This document shows positions 7,651 to 13,683 of a stretch of DNA of 28,109 nucleotides, in pieces; position 1 is the stretch's first letter, and each line of letters starts with the position of its first letter. Below the pieces are notes generated by a model. That model was not told where the DNA came from and made no database searches. It saw only the letters and a list, made by a program, of their open reading frames with translations. Where the stretch lies: positions 1 to 28,109 of IMG/VR virus record IMGVR_UViG_3300005882_000015; one strand, written 5' to 3'. Made by a program: the position numbers and the translations under genes. This DNA is from a virus.

Positions 7651-8640
7651 TCAGTCCCTCATCCAGTCGGGAAGGTTGTCCATGTCGGTCGGCGTGTAGG
7701 TGCCCTGCGGCTGCGGCTGGGCGAAGCCTTTGCGGCCGTCCAGGCGGCCAGGCTGGCGTGCCGCCGGGGGAATCCACTCGTTGTCGAACTCGGCGTTGGC
7801 GCCGAAGAACCGCTTGGCCTGCATCACGAACTCGGAGGCCTCGTCCCCCTTGGCGCGAACGTAGGCCGCATAGCGCTCGACGGCGGCCAGCATGTCGGCA
7901 GGGTCCACGCCCTCGGCGATACGGGCATTCCAGCACTCGAAGGCCGGTTTCTTGGGGTTGCTCCCGGCTCGCTTCGGGTAGGCCGACCAGGCGCGCTCGA
8001 ACACCTCGGTGTACTCAGGGCTGCGGCGCGCCTTGGTTTTCGCGGCGGTTTTCGGCTCGGGCTTGGGTTCGGCAGGCGGCGATGGCGTCAGCTCGAGCTC
8101 AGGCTGGTCGATCTCGGATGCACCACCCTCCGAACGAAGTGAGGAGGGGTTGTCTTTCCTGTCTTTAGAAGGGAGGTCAGATTGACCTGACTGAGATAGG
8201 TCAGATTGACCTGACTGAGGCTGTTTTGATTGCGGCGTTGGCGGGGTGTACTTGCCCGCTTGAAGCTCCCAGGTTTCCGCATGTTTGTTCAGGGAAACCG
8301 GAGAACGGCTGCCACCATGGCGAAGCAAGACCTTCTTCTCGATCAGGGATGCCATCACCTTGGCGCACGTCGATGCGTGGATGCCGGTCAGCTTGGCCAG
8401 CAGACCGCCGGTGACGCGCGCCTGCTTGCGATTCCAGCCATACGTCAGGCGAATGATGGCCATCACGACACGCATTTCGCGCAGCGTGAACGGGGCCGCC
8501 ATGACCTGCTCCAGGAGCTCGTTCGCGATCCTCGTGTATCCATCCTCCACTTGGGGCCCCTTTGGCGTTTCTGCGGGCGCCTGCGGCTCCTCTGGCGGCT
8601 GCTCATGGAAGCGCTCGGGGAACTTCAGCACGTTGCTCAT
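7651..8640 (-). CDS. Lambda O-like phage replication initiator
   Basis: A 329-residue protein whose N-terminal domain (about 33-130) matches the phage replication protein O family: DGYTRIANELLEQVMAAPFTLREMRVVMAIIRLTYGWNRK, then a winged-helix segment and SRSPVSLNKHAETW. The middle (about 135-205) is a disordered Gln/Ser/Pro/Lys linker with a duplicated QSGQSDL peptide, encoded by the iteron repeats. The C-terminal domain (about 210-300; RAWSAYPKRAGSNPKKPAF) would contact the helicase loader. It is followed at once by the dnaC-like gene, as O precedes P in lambda. Confidence 0.9.
   Translation of the reverse strand: MSNVLKFPERFHEQPPEEPQAPAETPKGPQVEDGYTRIANELLEQVMAAPFTLREMRVVMAIIRLTYGWNRKQARVTGGLLAKLTGIHASTCAKVMASLIEKKVLLRHGGSRSPVSLNKHAETWELQAGKYTPPTPQSKQPQSGQSDLSQSGQSDLPSKDRKDNPSSLRSEGGASEIDQPELELTPSPPAEPKPEPKTAAKTKARRSPEYTEVFERAWSAYPKRAGSNPKKPAFECWNARIAEGVDPADMLAAVERYAAYVRAKGDEASEFVMQAKRFFGANAEFDNEWIPPAARQPGRLDGRKGFAQPQPQGTYTPTDMDNLPDWMRD
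8174..8219. repeat. Two palindromic iterons inside the initiator gene; candidate replication origin
   Basis: Two identical 22-base copies lie at 8174-8195 and 8198-8219, with a 24-base period (exactly 8 codons). Each contains a perfect dyad, AGGTCA-GAT-TGACCT, followed by GACTGAG. The flank at 8150-8172 is relatively AT-rich for this DNA. In lambda the origin is a set of palindromic iterons within gene O, bound by O protein, so this is the likely origin here. Confidence 0.72.
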
Positions 8641-9386
8641 GCCGGCACCCCCGCAAAAGTCTCTGCCAGCTTCGCCAGGCCTTTGCGGGTGACTCTGGCC
8701 TGCTCGCTCACCTTCTCGTTGCCATCTTCAAGCGGAACAACCGTCACCTTGTGCTCGAGCACGCCCTGCTGGAGGCGAGCCTGGTACGCCACAAGCCTCT
8801 TGTTGCCGACGCGGCGGTAGATCCACTTATGCGCCTGCATCCAGGCGATCAGGTCCTTGGGGCGAACCTGAAGATGCTTGGCGGCATCGGTCAGGCACAG
8901 CGAGCCCTCGCTTTCCGCGATGCGCTGGAAGGCCTGAACCTTGGGCGCCTGCTCGGAAACGGTGGACTCCAGGGCCAGCACCTTCTCCGTGTAGCCCAGC
9001 AGCAGCTCGCGCATGGTGGCCGGATCGGAGAGCGCCTGAAGCGGGTCCGCGGCGGCCGGAGCCTGCATGGCGTCGTAGGCACGAATCACCTTGAGATGGA
9101 ACGCGGGACTGACCCACATCGCGTAGGCGTAGACCAACTCCTTGCAAACGTAGGTACCGGGAGCCCTCCCCCCGCGGATAGACGCCAAAGCAGGAATTCC
9201 TGCTTTGCCTATTTCTTCAACCAGAGCCTGGGTTTGTTGGTTCTCCGCCCACAGGGAGGGGCGGTGCCGATTCTCCCCGCCCGAAGCCCTGTGCAGGTCA
9301 TTCAGGCAGAAGCGCCCTTCTGCATCTTGACGGACGTCGACGCCAGCTACGGCTAGCAACTGGACGTTTGGCGATTTAGCGTTCAT
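8637..9386 (-). CDS. KilA-N and ANT domain phage antirepressor-type protein
   Basis: A 249-residue protein. Residues about 20-108 form a KilA-N domain (CLNDLHRASGGENRHRPSLW, then TYVCKELVYAYAMWVSPAFHLKVIRAYDAM). Residues about 147-225 form an ANT/KilAC domain (SEGSLCLTDAAKHLQVRPKDLIAWM, WIYRRVGNKRLVAYQ). Proteins of this kind bind DNA and often act as antirepressors. The start at 9386 has GGAG 6 bases upstream. It overlaps the initiator gene by 4 bases, so it is coupled to replication genes; its target is unknown. Confidence 0.9.
   Translation of the reverse strand: MNAKSPNVQLLAVAGVDVRQDAEGRFCLNDLHRASGGENRHRPSLWAENQQTQALVEEIGKAGIPALASIRGGRAPGTYVCKELVYAYAMWVSPAFHLKVIRAYDAMQAPAAADPLQALSDPATMRELLLGYTEKVLALESTVSEQAPKVQAFQRIAESEGSLCLTDAAKHLQVRPKDLIAWMQAHKWIYRRVGNKRLVAYQARLQQGVLEHKVTVVPLEDGNEKVSEQARVTRKGLAKLAETFAGVPA
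9186..9207. repeat. Perfect 22-bp palindrome within the KilA-N gene
   Basis: Eleven-base arms, CAAAGCAGGAA and its exact complement, meet with no spacer. It encodes residues around KAGIPAL between two parts of the KilA-N domain. A palindrome this long is not expected by chance in a window of this size. It may be a protein-binding or cruciform site; there is no direct evidence for either. Confidence 0.6.
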
Positions 9387-9412
9387 AATCATCTCCATAC
9401 ATGAAGTGACAT

Positions 9413-9446
9413 CAACGCCCCGCGGTGCCAGCCGATCGGGGCGTTG
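9413..9446 (-). promoter_or_regulatory. Strong hairpin in the leader of the KilA-N gene
   Basis: Perfect 10-base arms (CAACGCCCCG at 9413-9422 and its complement at 9437-9446) enclose a 14-base loop. It lies between the 81-residue helix-turn-helix gene and the KilA-N gene. There is no T-run on either strand, so it is not a classic terminator. It may be an attenuator or a transcript-stability element, or a protein-binding dyad. Confidence 0.45.
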
Positions 9447-9459
9447 TTGTGTCCGGGGG

Positions 9460-9705
9460 TTACCCGGCGTTTTGCACATCGGAAACCTCAACCGCCTCCC
9501 CGGCCTCAAGCCGAGAGAGCTCCGACGTGCTGATGCCCGCCAGGTCGGCGAGCACTCGGCGGTAATGTTGGGCACGGCGCTTGGGCTGCGCGGGAAGCCC
9601 CTTGGTACGCCAATGCCATGGAGTGGCGTGGTGGACATCGCAAGCCGCCGCCAGGCGACCATTGCCCACCACGTCGATCAGCTCTGACACGCTGGAAACA
9701 ATCAC
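9460..9705 (-). CDS. Small helix-turn-helix regulator (YdaS/Cro-like), 81 residues
   Basis: A GTG start at 9705 is preceded by GGAGGG at a 6-base spacing and lies 3 bases after the upstream gene's stop. The pattern ELIDVVGNGRLAAACDVHHATPWHWRTKGLP resembles YdaS-type or Cro-like folds: a helix, a turn and a recognition helix with aromatic residues, followed by helices HYRRVLADLAGISTSELSRLEAG. Lambda has CII in the comparable place. It is likely a transcription regulator of the early operon; no target is known. Confidence 0.68.
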   Translation of the reverse strand: MIVSSVSELIDVVGNGRLAAACDVHHATPWHWRTKGLPAQPKRRAQHYRRVLADLAGISTSELSRLEAGEAVEVSDVQNAG

Positions 9706-9708
9706 GGG

Positions 9709-10332
9709 CTACCCTCCGCTCTTGGCCACCGCCAGGCGAACGCCGGGGTTACGTCCCAGCACCTTGCGCTCGATCAGTGAGCGCGTGCTCATCAGCGCGA
9801 CGATGGCGTCGTCAATTTCGGCCAGCGCCTCATCGGCCATGGGAAGGTCTGCCGGGCTCAACTTGTTGTCGTGAAGCATTCGCGACATGACGGCCATCAC
9901 GTCGCCGGTTTCTCGGCTCACCTCGCCCAGTGCGGCAAACCCGCAGGAAATCTCATCCCCGCTCTCGGGTCGCTTTACCCCCATGAAGCCGTGGCGGCGC
10001 GTCAGGCTGACGCGAGCAAAGTCGTCGCCGAACACCTCAAGCGCTGCACACCAGGGCTCCTCCAGCCAGGCCGGGAACTCAACGGCACCGCTGGCCCAGC
10101 GCTGCACGCGCTTGGCCCAGCTCATCACCGCGTGGTCGTACTCGTCCCCTACGGCGGTGAAACCATCCAGATCGGGCAGGTGAAGGTCGGCCGCCTTGGC
10201 CGGGCAGCACGCCATCACCTGGCGGTTGAGTTCACGAGCAAAGCGCTCGCAGGCGATGCCGCGCTGCTCACGCAGGCGGCCCAGGGCATCACGCAGCAGG
10301 GCATCTCGGCTGGGGTGTCGGGTTTCGGACAT
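9709..10332 (-). CDS. Hypothetical early phage protein, 207 residues
   Basis: The start at 10332 has AAGGAG 8 bases upstream. The N-terminal part (DALLRDALGRLREQRGIACERFARELNRQVM) is helical and charged. The middle contains RVQRWASGAVEFPAWLEEPWCAALEVFG, which looks like the end of a DNA-binding domain found in phage regulatory proteins that contact operators near cro. The C-terminus is helical (about 150-190). Being second in the Cro transcript suggests a regulator, perhaps with a CII-like role, but I do not recognise the family. Confidence 0.65.
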   Translation of the reverse strand: MSETRHPSRDALLRDALGRLREQRGIACERFARELNRQVMACCPAKAADLHLPDLDGFTAVGDEYDHAVMSWAKRVQRWASGAVEFPAWLEEPWCAALEVFGDDFARVSLTRRHGFMGVKRPESGDEISCGFAALGEVSRETGDVMAVMSRMLHDNKLSPADLPMADEALAEIDDAIVALMSTRSLIERKVLGRNPGVRLAVAKSGG

Positions 10333-10365
10333 AGCAGGGGCTCCTTGCTCTGAATAGGGTGAAGG

Positions 10366-10572
10366 TCAGGCGGCGCTCGGCGGAAAAACGTCGTCGATGG
10401 ACACGTTGACGCCTCTGCTGCGGATAGCGGCGACGATTTTTCTAACTACCTCGAAGCTCGGCGTGCGCGCCCCAGACTCGTAATTGGCTATTGCTGACTG
10501 ACCCAGCCCGCACGCCTCAGCAAGCTCGCGCTGCGTCATGTTTGCCTTGGATCGGAGGGTGCGGATGTTCAT
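10366..10572 (-). CDS. Cro-like XRE repressor, 68 residues
   Basis: A small protein that is almost entirely an XRE helix-turn-helix: TQRELAEACGLGQSAIANYESG at about 13-34, then RTPSFEVVRKIVAAIRSRGVNVSIDDVFP. GAGGTG lies 5 bases before the ATG. It is the first gene of the leftward operon and faces the CI-like repressor gene across a shared operator region, the usual place of Cro. It would bind the same operators and favour lytic growth. Confidence 0.88.
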   Translation of the reverse strand: MNIRTLRSKANMTQRELAEACGLGQSAIANYESGARTPSFEVVRKIVAAIRSRGVNVSIDDVFPPSAA

Positions 10573-10598
10573 GTCATCACCTCAGGATGTTTCGCCTG

Positions 10599-10626
10599 AG
10601 AATATCACATTTTGTGGTTTCATCAA
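10599..10626 (-). promoter_or_regulatory. Promoter of the leftward cro/replication operon
   Basis: Read on the minus strand, TTGATG (complement of 10621-10626) is followed after 16 bases by TATTCT (complement of 10599-10604). Each matches 4 of 6 consensus bases. One operator dyad (10601-10619) lies between and over these elements, so repressor bound there would block RNA polymerase. The start of transcription would be about 10592, giving a short leader to the cro ATG. Confidence 0.62.
10601..10619. promoter_or_regulatory. Operator 1 of the cI-cro region
   Basis: On the minus strand it reads AACCACAAAATGTGATATT, fitting the form AAMCAC-N5-GTGATATT shared with two sites near 12.93-12.97 kb. 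Its CAC-N5-GTG core is a dyad centred at 10611. It overlaps the leftward promoter. It is the most strongly supported of the three sites in this region because the same 19-bp form recurs 2.3 kb away. Confidence 0.68.
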
Positions 10627-10641
10627 TCACGAATCGTCGAG
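10625..10641. promoter_or_regulatory. Operator 2 of the cI-cro region (weak match)
   Basis: AATCAC-GAATC-GTCGAG has a CAC-N5-GTC core centred at 10633, 22 bases from operator 1. One core base differs from the dyad. Its regular spacing between two better sites is the main reason to list it. Confidence 0.42.
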
Positions 10642-10647
10642 TGACTT

Positions 10648-10664
10648 AATCACGCAGCGTGTTA
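10648..10664. promoter_or_regulatory. Operator 3 of the cI-cro region
   Basis: AATCAC-GCAGC-GTGTTAA contains a perfect CACGC-A-GCGTG dyad and the CAC-N5-GTG core, centred at 10656, 23 bases from operator 2. It is the site nearest the repressor gene. By analogy with lambda OR3, occupancy here could control cI expression; that is inference. A weak plus-strand promoter (GTGACT at 10641, TAACAA at 10663) overlaps it. Confidence 0.52.
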
Positions 10665-10735
10665 ACAATGGAGGGCATATTGCTGCGCCGCTCGCGGGAG
10701 GCGCAGGCAAGCAGCCAGGAAACGGAGGGGAATGC

Positions 10736-11407
10736 GTGGGAGGGTCGATCGGCGAGAGGATCAAAGCAGCCAGGCAGAGAGCCGGAATGACTCAGCCAGA
10801 GCTAGCTAAGGCGTGCGGCTGGGACAGCCAAGGCCGCGTCTCTAACTACGAGCGCGGTTTGCGAGAGCCAAAAAGCAACGATGTCACTGCTATCGCCAAG
10901 GCGCTTGGGGTGAGCGAAAGCTACCTTTGGACTGGCGAAGGCAAAGAGGCTGCGGCTGTCATCGGCCATTCTGCTGGGCAAGAGTCCAATATTACCCCCG
11001 CCCCTCAAGCCACTGGCATGTGCCCAGAAATCAGCTGGGTACAGGCCGGTGCCTGGACCGAGGTCTGCCACGTCGAGCGGGACCCAGAAGCCATCACCTG
11101 GCACCCCCGCCCTGCCGGAGCCTCCGAGCAGACCTTCGTGCTCAGGGTGGTTGGCGAATCCATGGCGCCTGAGTACCTGCCGGGCACGCTGATCTATGTC
11201 GACCCGGAGCGCGCGCCAGAGAACGGCAAGGACGTAGTGGCGGTCATGACCGAAACTGGCGAGGCAACGTTCAAGCGGCTGATCGAGGAACCGGGGCATG
11301 GCCGCATGCTCAAAGCGCTGAACCCGGTCTGGCACGAGCCTTACATCAAGATCAACGGCAACTGCCGCGTGGTAGGCGTGGTAGTTGCTGACATGCGATT
11401 GCGCTGA
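10736..11407 (+). CDS. CI-like prophage repressor with S24/LexA self-cleavage domain
   Basis: The GTG start at 10736 has GGAGG seven to eight bases upstream and gives 223 residues; upstream codons in the frame run through the operator region and are not used. Residues 5-65 are an XRE helix-turn-helix (MTQPELAKACGWDSQGRVSNYERG). Residues about 98-223 are an S24 peptidase domain with cleavage site A104-G105 (WVQAGAW), nucleophile S142 (GESMAPEYLPG) and general base K180 (ATFKRL). It should keep the phage silent by binding the operators and be inactivated through RecA-stimulated self-cleavage after DNA damage. Confidence 0.94.
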   Translation: MGGSIGERIKAARQRAGMTQPELAKACGWDSQGRVSNYERGLREPKSNDVTAIAKALGVSESYLWTGEGKEAAAVIGHSAGQESNITPAPQATGMCPEISWVQAGAWTEVCHVERDPEAITWHPRPAGASEQTFVLRVVGESMAPEYLPGTLIYVDPERAPENGKDVVAVMTETGEATFKRLIEEPGHGRMLKALNPVWHEPYIKINGNCRVVGVVVADMRLR

Positions 11408-11417
11408 AGGAGTTCAC

Positions 11418-12260
11418 ATGGAAGTCGAGCAGTTCAAGGCTCTCTTTGGAGATGCGCAGACACTCCCGAAAGATATAGAGGCCATCCACCAACTGTTTTT
11501 CGAGAAAGGCATTCCTTGTCTTGAGGTGTCGAAAACGCCACAGCTCAATGCGCACAGCCTTATCCATCCAGCGGCTGATGCTGGGCAAACTATTATTGAG
11601 CGCCTGGAAGGATCGCCAGCGCAGAGCATTACTCTTGTCGTTATCGAGAAGGCCGAGTTTTGTCCAGATAAATACGAAAGGACGGCCATCGGCTATAACC
11701 CACGCCACCACTTCAGCTTTCTGTTTGGCGCTGATACGCCCGAGGAAAACGCTCACAAAGAGCACAAGGCGTTGGCCAACAAGCCGCTGGGGATAACTAC
11801 CTACCTGTTCGCCGAGAATGGGCTGTGCTTCGCTTACAAGCGCGCTTCGTGGCAATCTCTCGTGTTGGGCCAAACCGATGAAGACCCCTTCATCGACGAT
11901 GAATACGATGACCCTCTTTACGACGAAGCCGAGGAAGCGGCTTACCAGGAGCGCCAAGAGAAGGTCTTAGAGCTGGGGCACGAGTTGGCCCACGCCCCTG
12001 GCTGGGGGTTATGCAGCAATCACCAACAACGCCTCTATTTCGCAGACAAGTTCTTTGCTAACCACGATGGCGTTGAGCAAGATCACCTATACGGTGCCGT
12101 TGAAAGAGCCAATATCATTTTCGATATGGAGGTACTTCCCGAAAAGGTGGCCCTCCTTCATAAGAACGGCAAGACTCCGAAAGAAATCTCGGCTGAAACC
12201 GGATGTAGCCAAGCCAAGGCGAAGCGAATTATTGCTCAGCTGGTTTCACAGGAGGCCTAA
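11418..12260 (+). CDS. Unrecognised protein co-transcribed with the repressor, 280 residues
   Basis: The ATG is 5 bases after AAGGAG and 10 bases after the repressor stop, so it should be expressed in lysogens. The N-terminal half (1-150) looks like an alpha/beta domain. An acidic segment follows (about 154-174, PFIDDEYDDPLYDEAEE). H188-E-L-A-H192 fits an HExxH metal-binding pattern, but a third ligand is not clear. The C-terminus (about 240-277, VALLHKNGKTPKEISAETGCSQAKAKRIIAQL) is a helix-turn-helix. Its GC content is lower than in surrounding phage genes. Candidates are an immunity, exclusion or anti-phage factor; no family is recognised. Confidence 0.72.
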   Translation: MEVEQFKALFGDAQTLPKDIEAIHQLFFEKGIPCLEVSKTPQLNAHSLIHPAADAGQTIIERLEGSPAQSITLVVIEKAEFCPDKYERTAIGYNPRHHFSFLFGADTPEENAHKEHKALANKPLGITTYLFAENGLCFAYKRASWQSLVLGQTDEDPFIDDEYDDPLYDEAEEAAYQERQEKVLELGHELAHAPGWGLCSNHQQRLYFADKFFANHDGVEQDHLYGAVERANIIFDMEVLPEKVALLHKNGKTPKEISAETGCSQAKAKRIIAQLVSQEA

Positions 12261-12496
12261 TGACCGAAGACTACGAGAAGCGCATTGCCAAGCTCGAGGC
12301 TGCCATGCGTGATGTGATGGCAATCACTGCCGGACTGGCGGAATCCGGGCTGGAGCTGTCTGTTATTGCCAAGAATAGCGAAAACGCAGAGGAGCGAGTT
12401 CGTGGCGAGCGCGCCTTTCAAAGTATTGGCACCATTCTCGACCACCTGGAAGCGCTCGAAAAGAGCTTCCCGCCAAAGGAGAAAGCCGGTGACTGA
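12260..12496 (+). CDS. Small helical protein of the repressor operon, 78 residues
   Basis: The start codon shares one base with the previous stop (TAATG). The protein is a charged helix from end to end (DYEKRIAKLEAAMRDVMAITAGLAESG, then ILDHLEALEKSFPPK), probably a short coiled coil. It lies in the repressor operon ahead of a membrane-anchored coiled-coil protein, so the two may work together. No function is recognised. Confidence 0.65.
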   Translation: MTEDYEKRIAKLEAAMRDVMAITAGLAESGLELSVIAKNSENAEERVRGERAFQSIGTILDHLEALEKSFPPKEKAGD

Positions 12497-12824
12497 TCAC
12501 AAGGTGACCGACATTCGCGACCGCTGGACCAGCGAGCAGGCCCAGAGTGCCGACGCCCGGCGTGACAAAGCACGGCGTGATGGCGACAATGGGGGCAACG
12601 GAGGAGAGCCGCCCATGAATGACCTGACCGCACGAGTTGAACACCTGGAGCGCGATGTCACTGACATCAAGGTGACGCTTGCCGGCATCTCGACAAAGCT
12701 CGATGGCTTTGCCACCAAGACTGAGCTGGCCCAGATGGAGGCCCGTATCATCAAGTGGAACGTTGGCACGCTGCTGGCCGTGGGCGGCCTGGTTTTCGCC
12801 ATCATGCGCTTCCTGCCCGCCTAG
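12489..12824 (+). CDS. Coiled-coil protein with C-terminal membrane anchor, 111 residues
   Basis: A GTG start at 12489 overlaps the upstream gene by 8 bases and has AAAGGAG 6-7 bases before it. Residues about 45-85 form a coiled coil (LTARVEHLERDVTDIKVTLAGISTKLDGF), and the last 20 residues (VGTLLAVGGLVFAIMRFL) are a single membrane segment. XhlA-type and DUF1640-like phage proteins have this plan. Since it ends the repressor operon it would be made in lysogens; a membrane protein here could act in superinfection exclusion, which is inference. Confidence 0.7.
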   Translation: MTDHKVTDIRDRWTSEQAQSADARRDKARRDGDNGGNGGEPPMNDLTARVEHLERDVTDIKVTLAGISTKLDGFATKTELAQMEARIIKWNVGTLLAVGGLVFAIMRFLPA

Positions 12825-12855
12825 CCCCAAGAAAGCCCACAGAACCCCACCACCA

Positions 12856-12877
12856 CCCGCCGCCCGGCGGGTTTTTT
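12856..12877 (+). terminator. Intrinsic terminator of the repressor operon
   Basis: CCCGCC at 12856-12861 pairs with GGCGGG at 12866-12871 around a GCCC loop, followed directly by six T residues. It lies 31 bases after the last gene of the operon and ahead of the next promoter, separating lysogenic from early transcription. Confidence 0.92.
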
Positions 12878-12926
12878 GTTGCCTGCAACTTTCTGATTTC
12901 AAAGAGAGCGTGATATTTTACCTAAA

Positions 12927-12945
12927 AATATCACATAACGTGGTT
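12927..12945. promoter_or_regulatory. Operator upstream of the plus-strand early promoter
   Basis: The minus strand reads AACCACGTTATGTGATATT, identical in plan to operator 1 (AAMCAC-N5-GTGATATT). Its centre is 12937. It overlaps the first bases of the TTGACA promoter element. An extra GTGATATT half-site at 12910-12917 forms a 10-base inverted repeat with this site (arms 12910-12919 and 12925-12934). Confidence 0.72.
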
Positions 12946-12972
12946 GACAGGTAAAACACGATGCGTGATATT
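12944..12972 (+). promoter_or_regulatory. Early promoter of the plus-strand recombination operon (pL-like)
   Basis: A perfect TTGACA at 12944-12949 is followed after 17 bases by GATATT at 12967-12972 (4 of 6 bases of the -10 consensus). Transcription would begin near 12979. Operators overlap both elements, so the repressor should shut it in lysogens. It is placed to drive the genes from 13325 onward. Confidence 0.78.
12954..12972. promoter_or_regulatory. Operator overlapping the -10 of the early promoter
   Basis: AAACACGATGCGTGATATT fits AAMCAC-N5-GTGATATT on the plus strand, centred at 12962, 25 bases from the neighbouring operator. It covers the -10 element. Confidence 0.7.
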
Positions 12973-13008
12973 TACCCCAACAGCACGGCACGCAGCCCAC
13001 TGGATCAC

Positions 13009-13022
13009 CGCTCTTTCACAAT
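13009..13022 (+). promoter_or_regulatory. boxA-like antitermination element
   Basis: CGCTCTTTCACAAT matches the Escherichia coli rRNA boxA (TGCTCTTTAACAAT) at 12 of 14 positions and also contains the CGCTCTT start of lambda boxA. It would lie about 30 bases from the 5' end of the early transcript and is followed by a hairpin after 12 bases. NusB/NusE bind such an RNA in known systems. Confidence 0.68.
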
Positions 13023-13030
13023 CCGCGATC

Positions 13031-13289
13031 CCCTCCCCCTGGGGCCACAAGGGGGCACCACCCGAGAAACCGGGCAGGTGGGCACGGCCTCACCCGTATG
13101 AGGAACGACACTCCAACAGCATTGGCTCTGTCGTCGCGGGGCGCTCCCTAAGAGAGGTGGGGGCGCGGCCTGGCAGCCGCCGGCGCGACCGGCAGCCGTG
13201 CCAAAAGCCCCTGGCAACAGGGGCCATCGAGATGCTTCCTGCCCCTGCCTGCCATGGGACCAGGGGAAGCGCCAGGGAGCATCTCGATG
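13031..13289 (+). ncRNA. Structured leader RNA: run of hairpins, candidate nut/put-like element
   Basis: This stretch has no convincing gene but holds several hairpins in a row: CCCCCT 13035-13040 with AGGGGG 13050-13055; CCCG 13061-13064 with CGGG 13071-13074; GCCGG 13179-13183 with CCGGC 13189-13193 inside TGGCA/TGCCA; GCCCCTG 13207-13213 with CAGGGGC 13218-13224 closed by a GCAA tetraloop; and a long stem of 17 positions, 13225-13241 with 13273-13289 (one G-U pair). The last two abut. They sit between the early promoter and the first gene. Known phage parallels are lambda boxB (Nut) and HK022 put RNAs; the assignment is inference. Confidence 0.5.
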
Positions 13290-13324
13290 CGCTACCCTAT
13301 CGGCCCATTCCAAGAGGAACGCCT

Positions 13325-13612
13325 ATGACCGACACCGCCTATGAAGCCATCGGCCGCTGCAAGGTGCTGCGCGAGCGCATCGACGCCTTGGAGGCCGAGC
13401 ACTACCGCCACGTGGAAACACTGACGGCCCTGCTGGACGACAGCAAGCGGTTGGCCGCCAACATTGTTTACGAGCTGGATGCCGAGCAAGCCCACCGGCT
13501 GCTGGCCAAGGCCAGCGAGGCAAAAACCGCCGCCTTGGAGGCGGTGCGCGAGCACAACCGCTGGGCGCCACAGGCTGGCGAGCCGCTCATCAGGGCGAAG
13601 CGCCCCGGCTGA
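13325..13612 (+). CDS. First gene of the plus-strand early operon, coiled-coil protein of 95 residues
   Basis: The ATG is preceded by AGAGGA about 8 bases upstream. The protein is almost wholly helical and charged (CKVLRERIDALEAEHYRHVETL, then LDAEQAHRLLAKASEAKTAALEAVREHNRW). No domain is recognised. An intrinsic terminator follows it directly, so it would be made even without antitermination, much as N is in lambda. It lacks an arginine-rich RNA-binding segment. Confidence 0.65.
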   Translation: MTDTAYEAIGRCKVLRERIDALEAEHYRHVETLTALLDDSKRLAANIVYELDAEQAHRLLAKASEAKTAALEAVREHNRWAPQAGEPLIRAKRPG

Positions 13613-13640
13613 ACCAGCCCTCACCCTTCCCTACTACACA

Positions 13641-13665
13641 GGCCACCCCACACGGTGGCCTTTTT
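13641..13665 (+). terminator. Intrinsic terminator after the first early gene
   Basis: GGCCACC at 13641-13647 pairs with GGTGGCC at 13654-13660 around a 6-base loop, followed by TTTTT. The same hairpin with TTTTTCATGC after it recurs at 19138. Because at least 14 kb of same-strand genes follow, readthrough must be allowed in some way. Confidence 0.8.
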
Positions 13666-13683
13666 CATGCCCGGAGGCGCCGT

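Noticed and set aside
8174-8219. CRISPR-like repeats
   Set aside because: There are only two copies with a 2-base gap and no spacers; they are in-frame palindromic iterons.
10538-10735. An N-terminal extension of the repressor from 10538
   Set aside because: The extension would be translated across operators and the divergent promoter; the GTG at 10736 has a strong binding site and gives the usual repressor length.
11418-12260. Calling the repressor-linked 280-residue protein an ImmA/IrrE metallopeptidase from its HELAH motif
   Set aside because: HELAH is present, but the usual downstream glutamate-containing third ligand motif is not seen and the motif lies in a charged helix, so it may be chance.
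13031-13038. KOPS-like octamers (GGGNAGGG) at 13031, 13624, 9164, 20573 and 27952
   Set aside because: In GC-rich DNA a handful are expected by chance on both strands; orientation is mixed, so they were not linked to the FtsK-gamma fusion.
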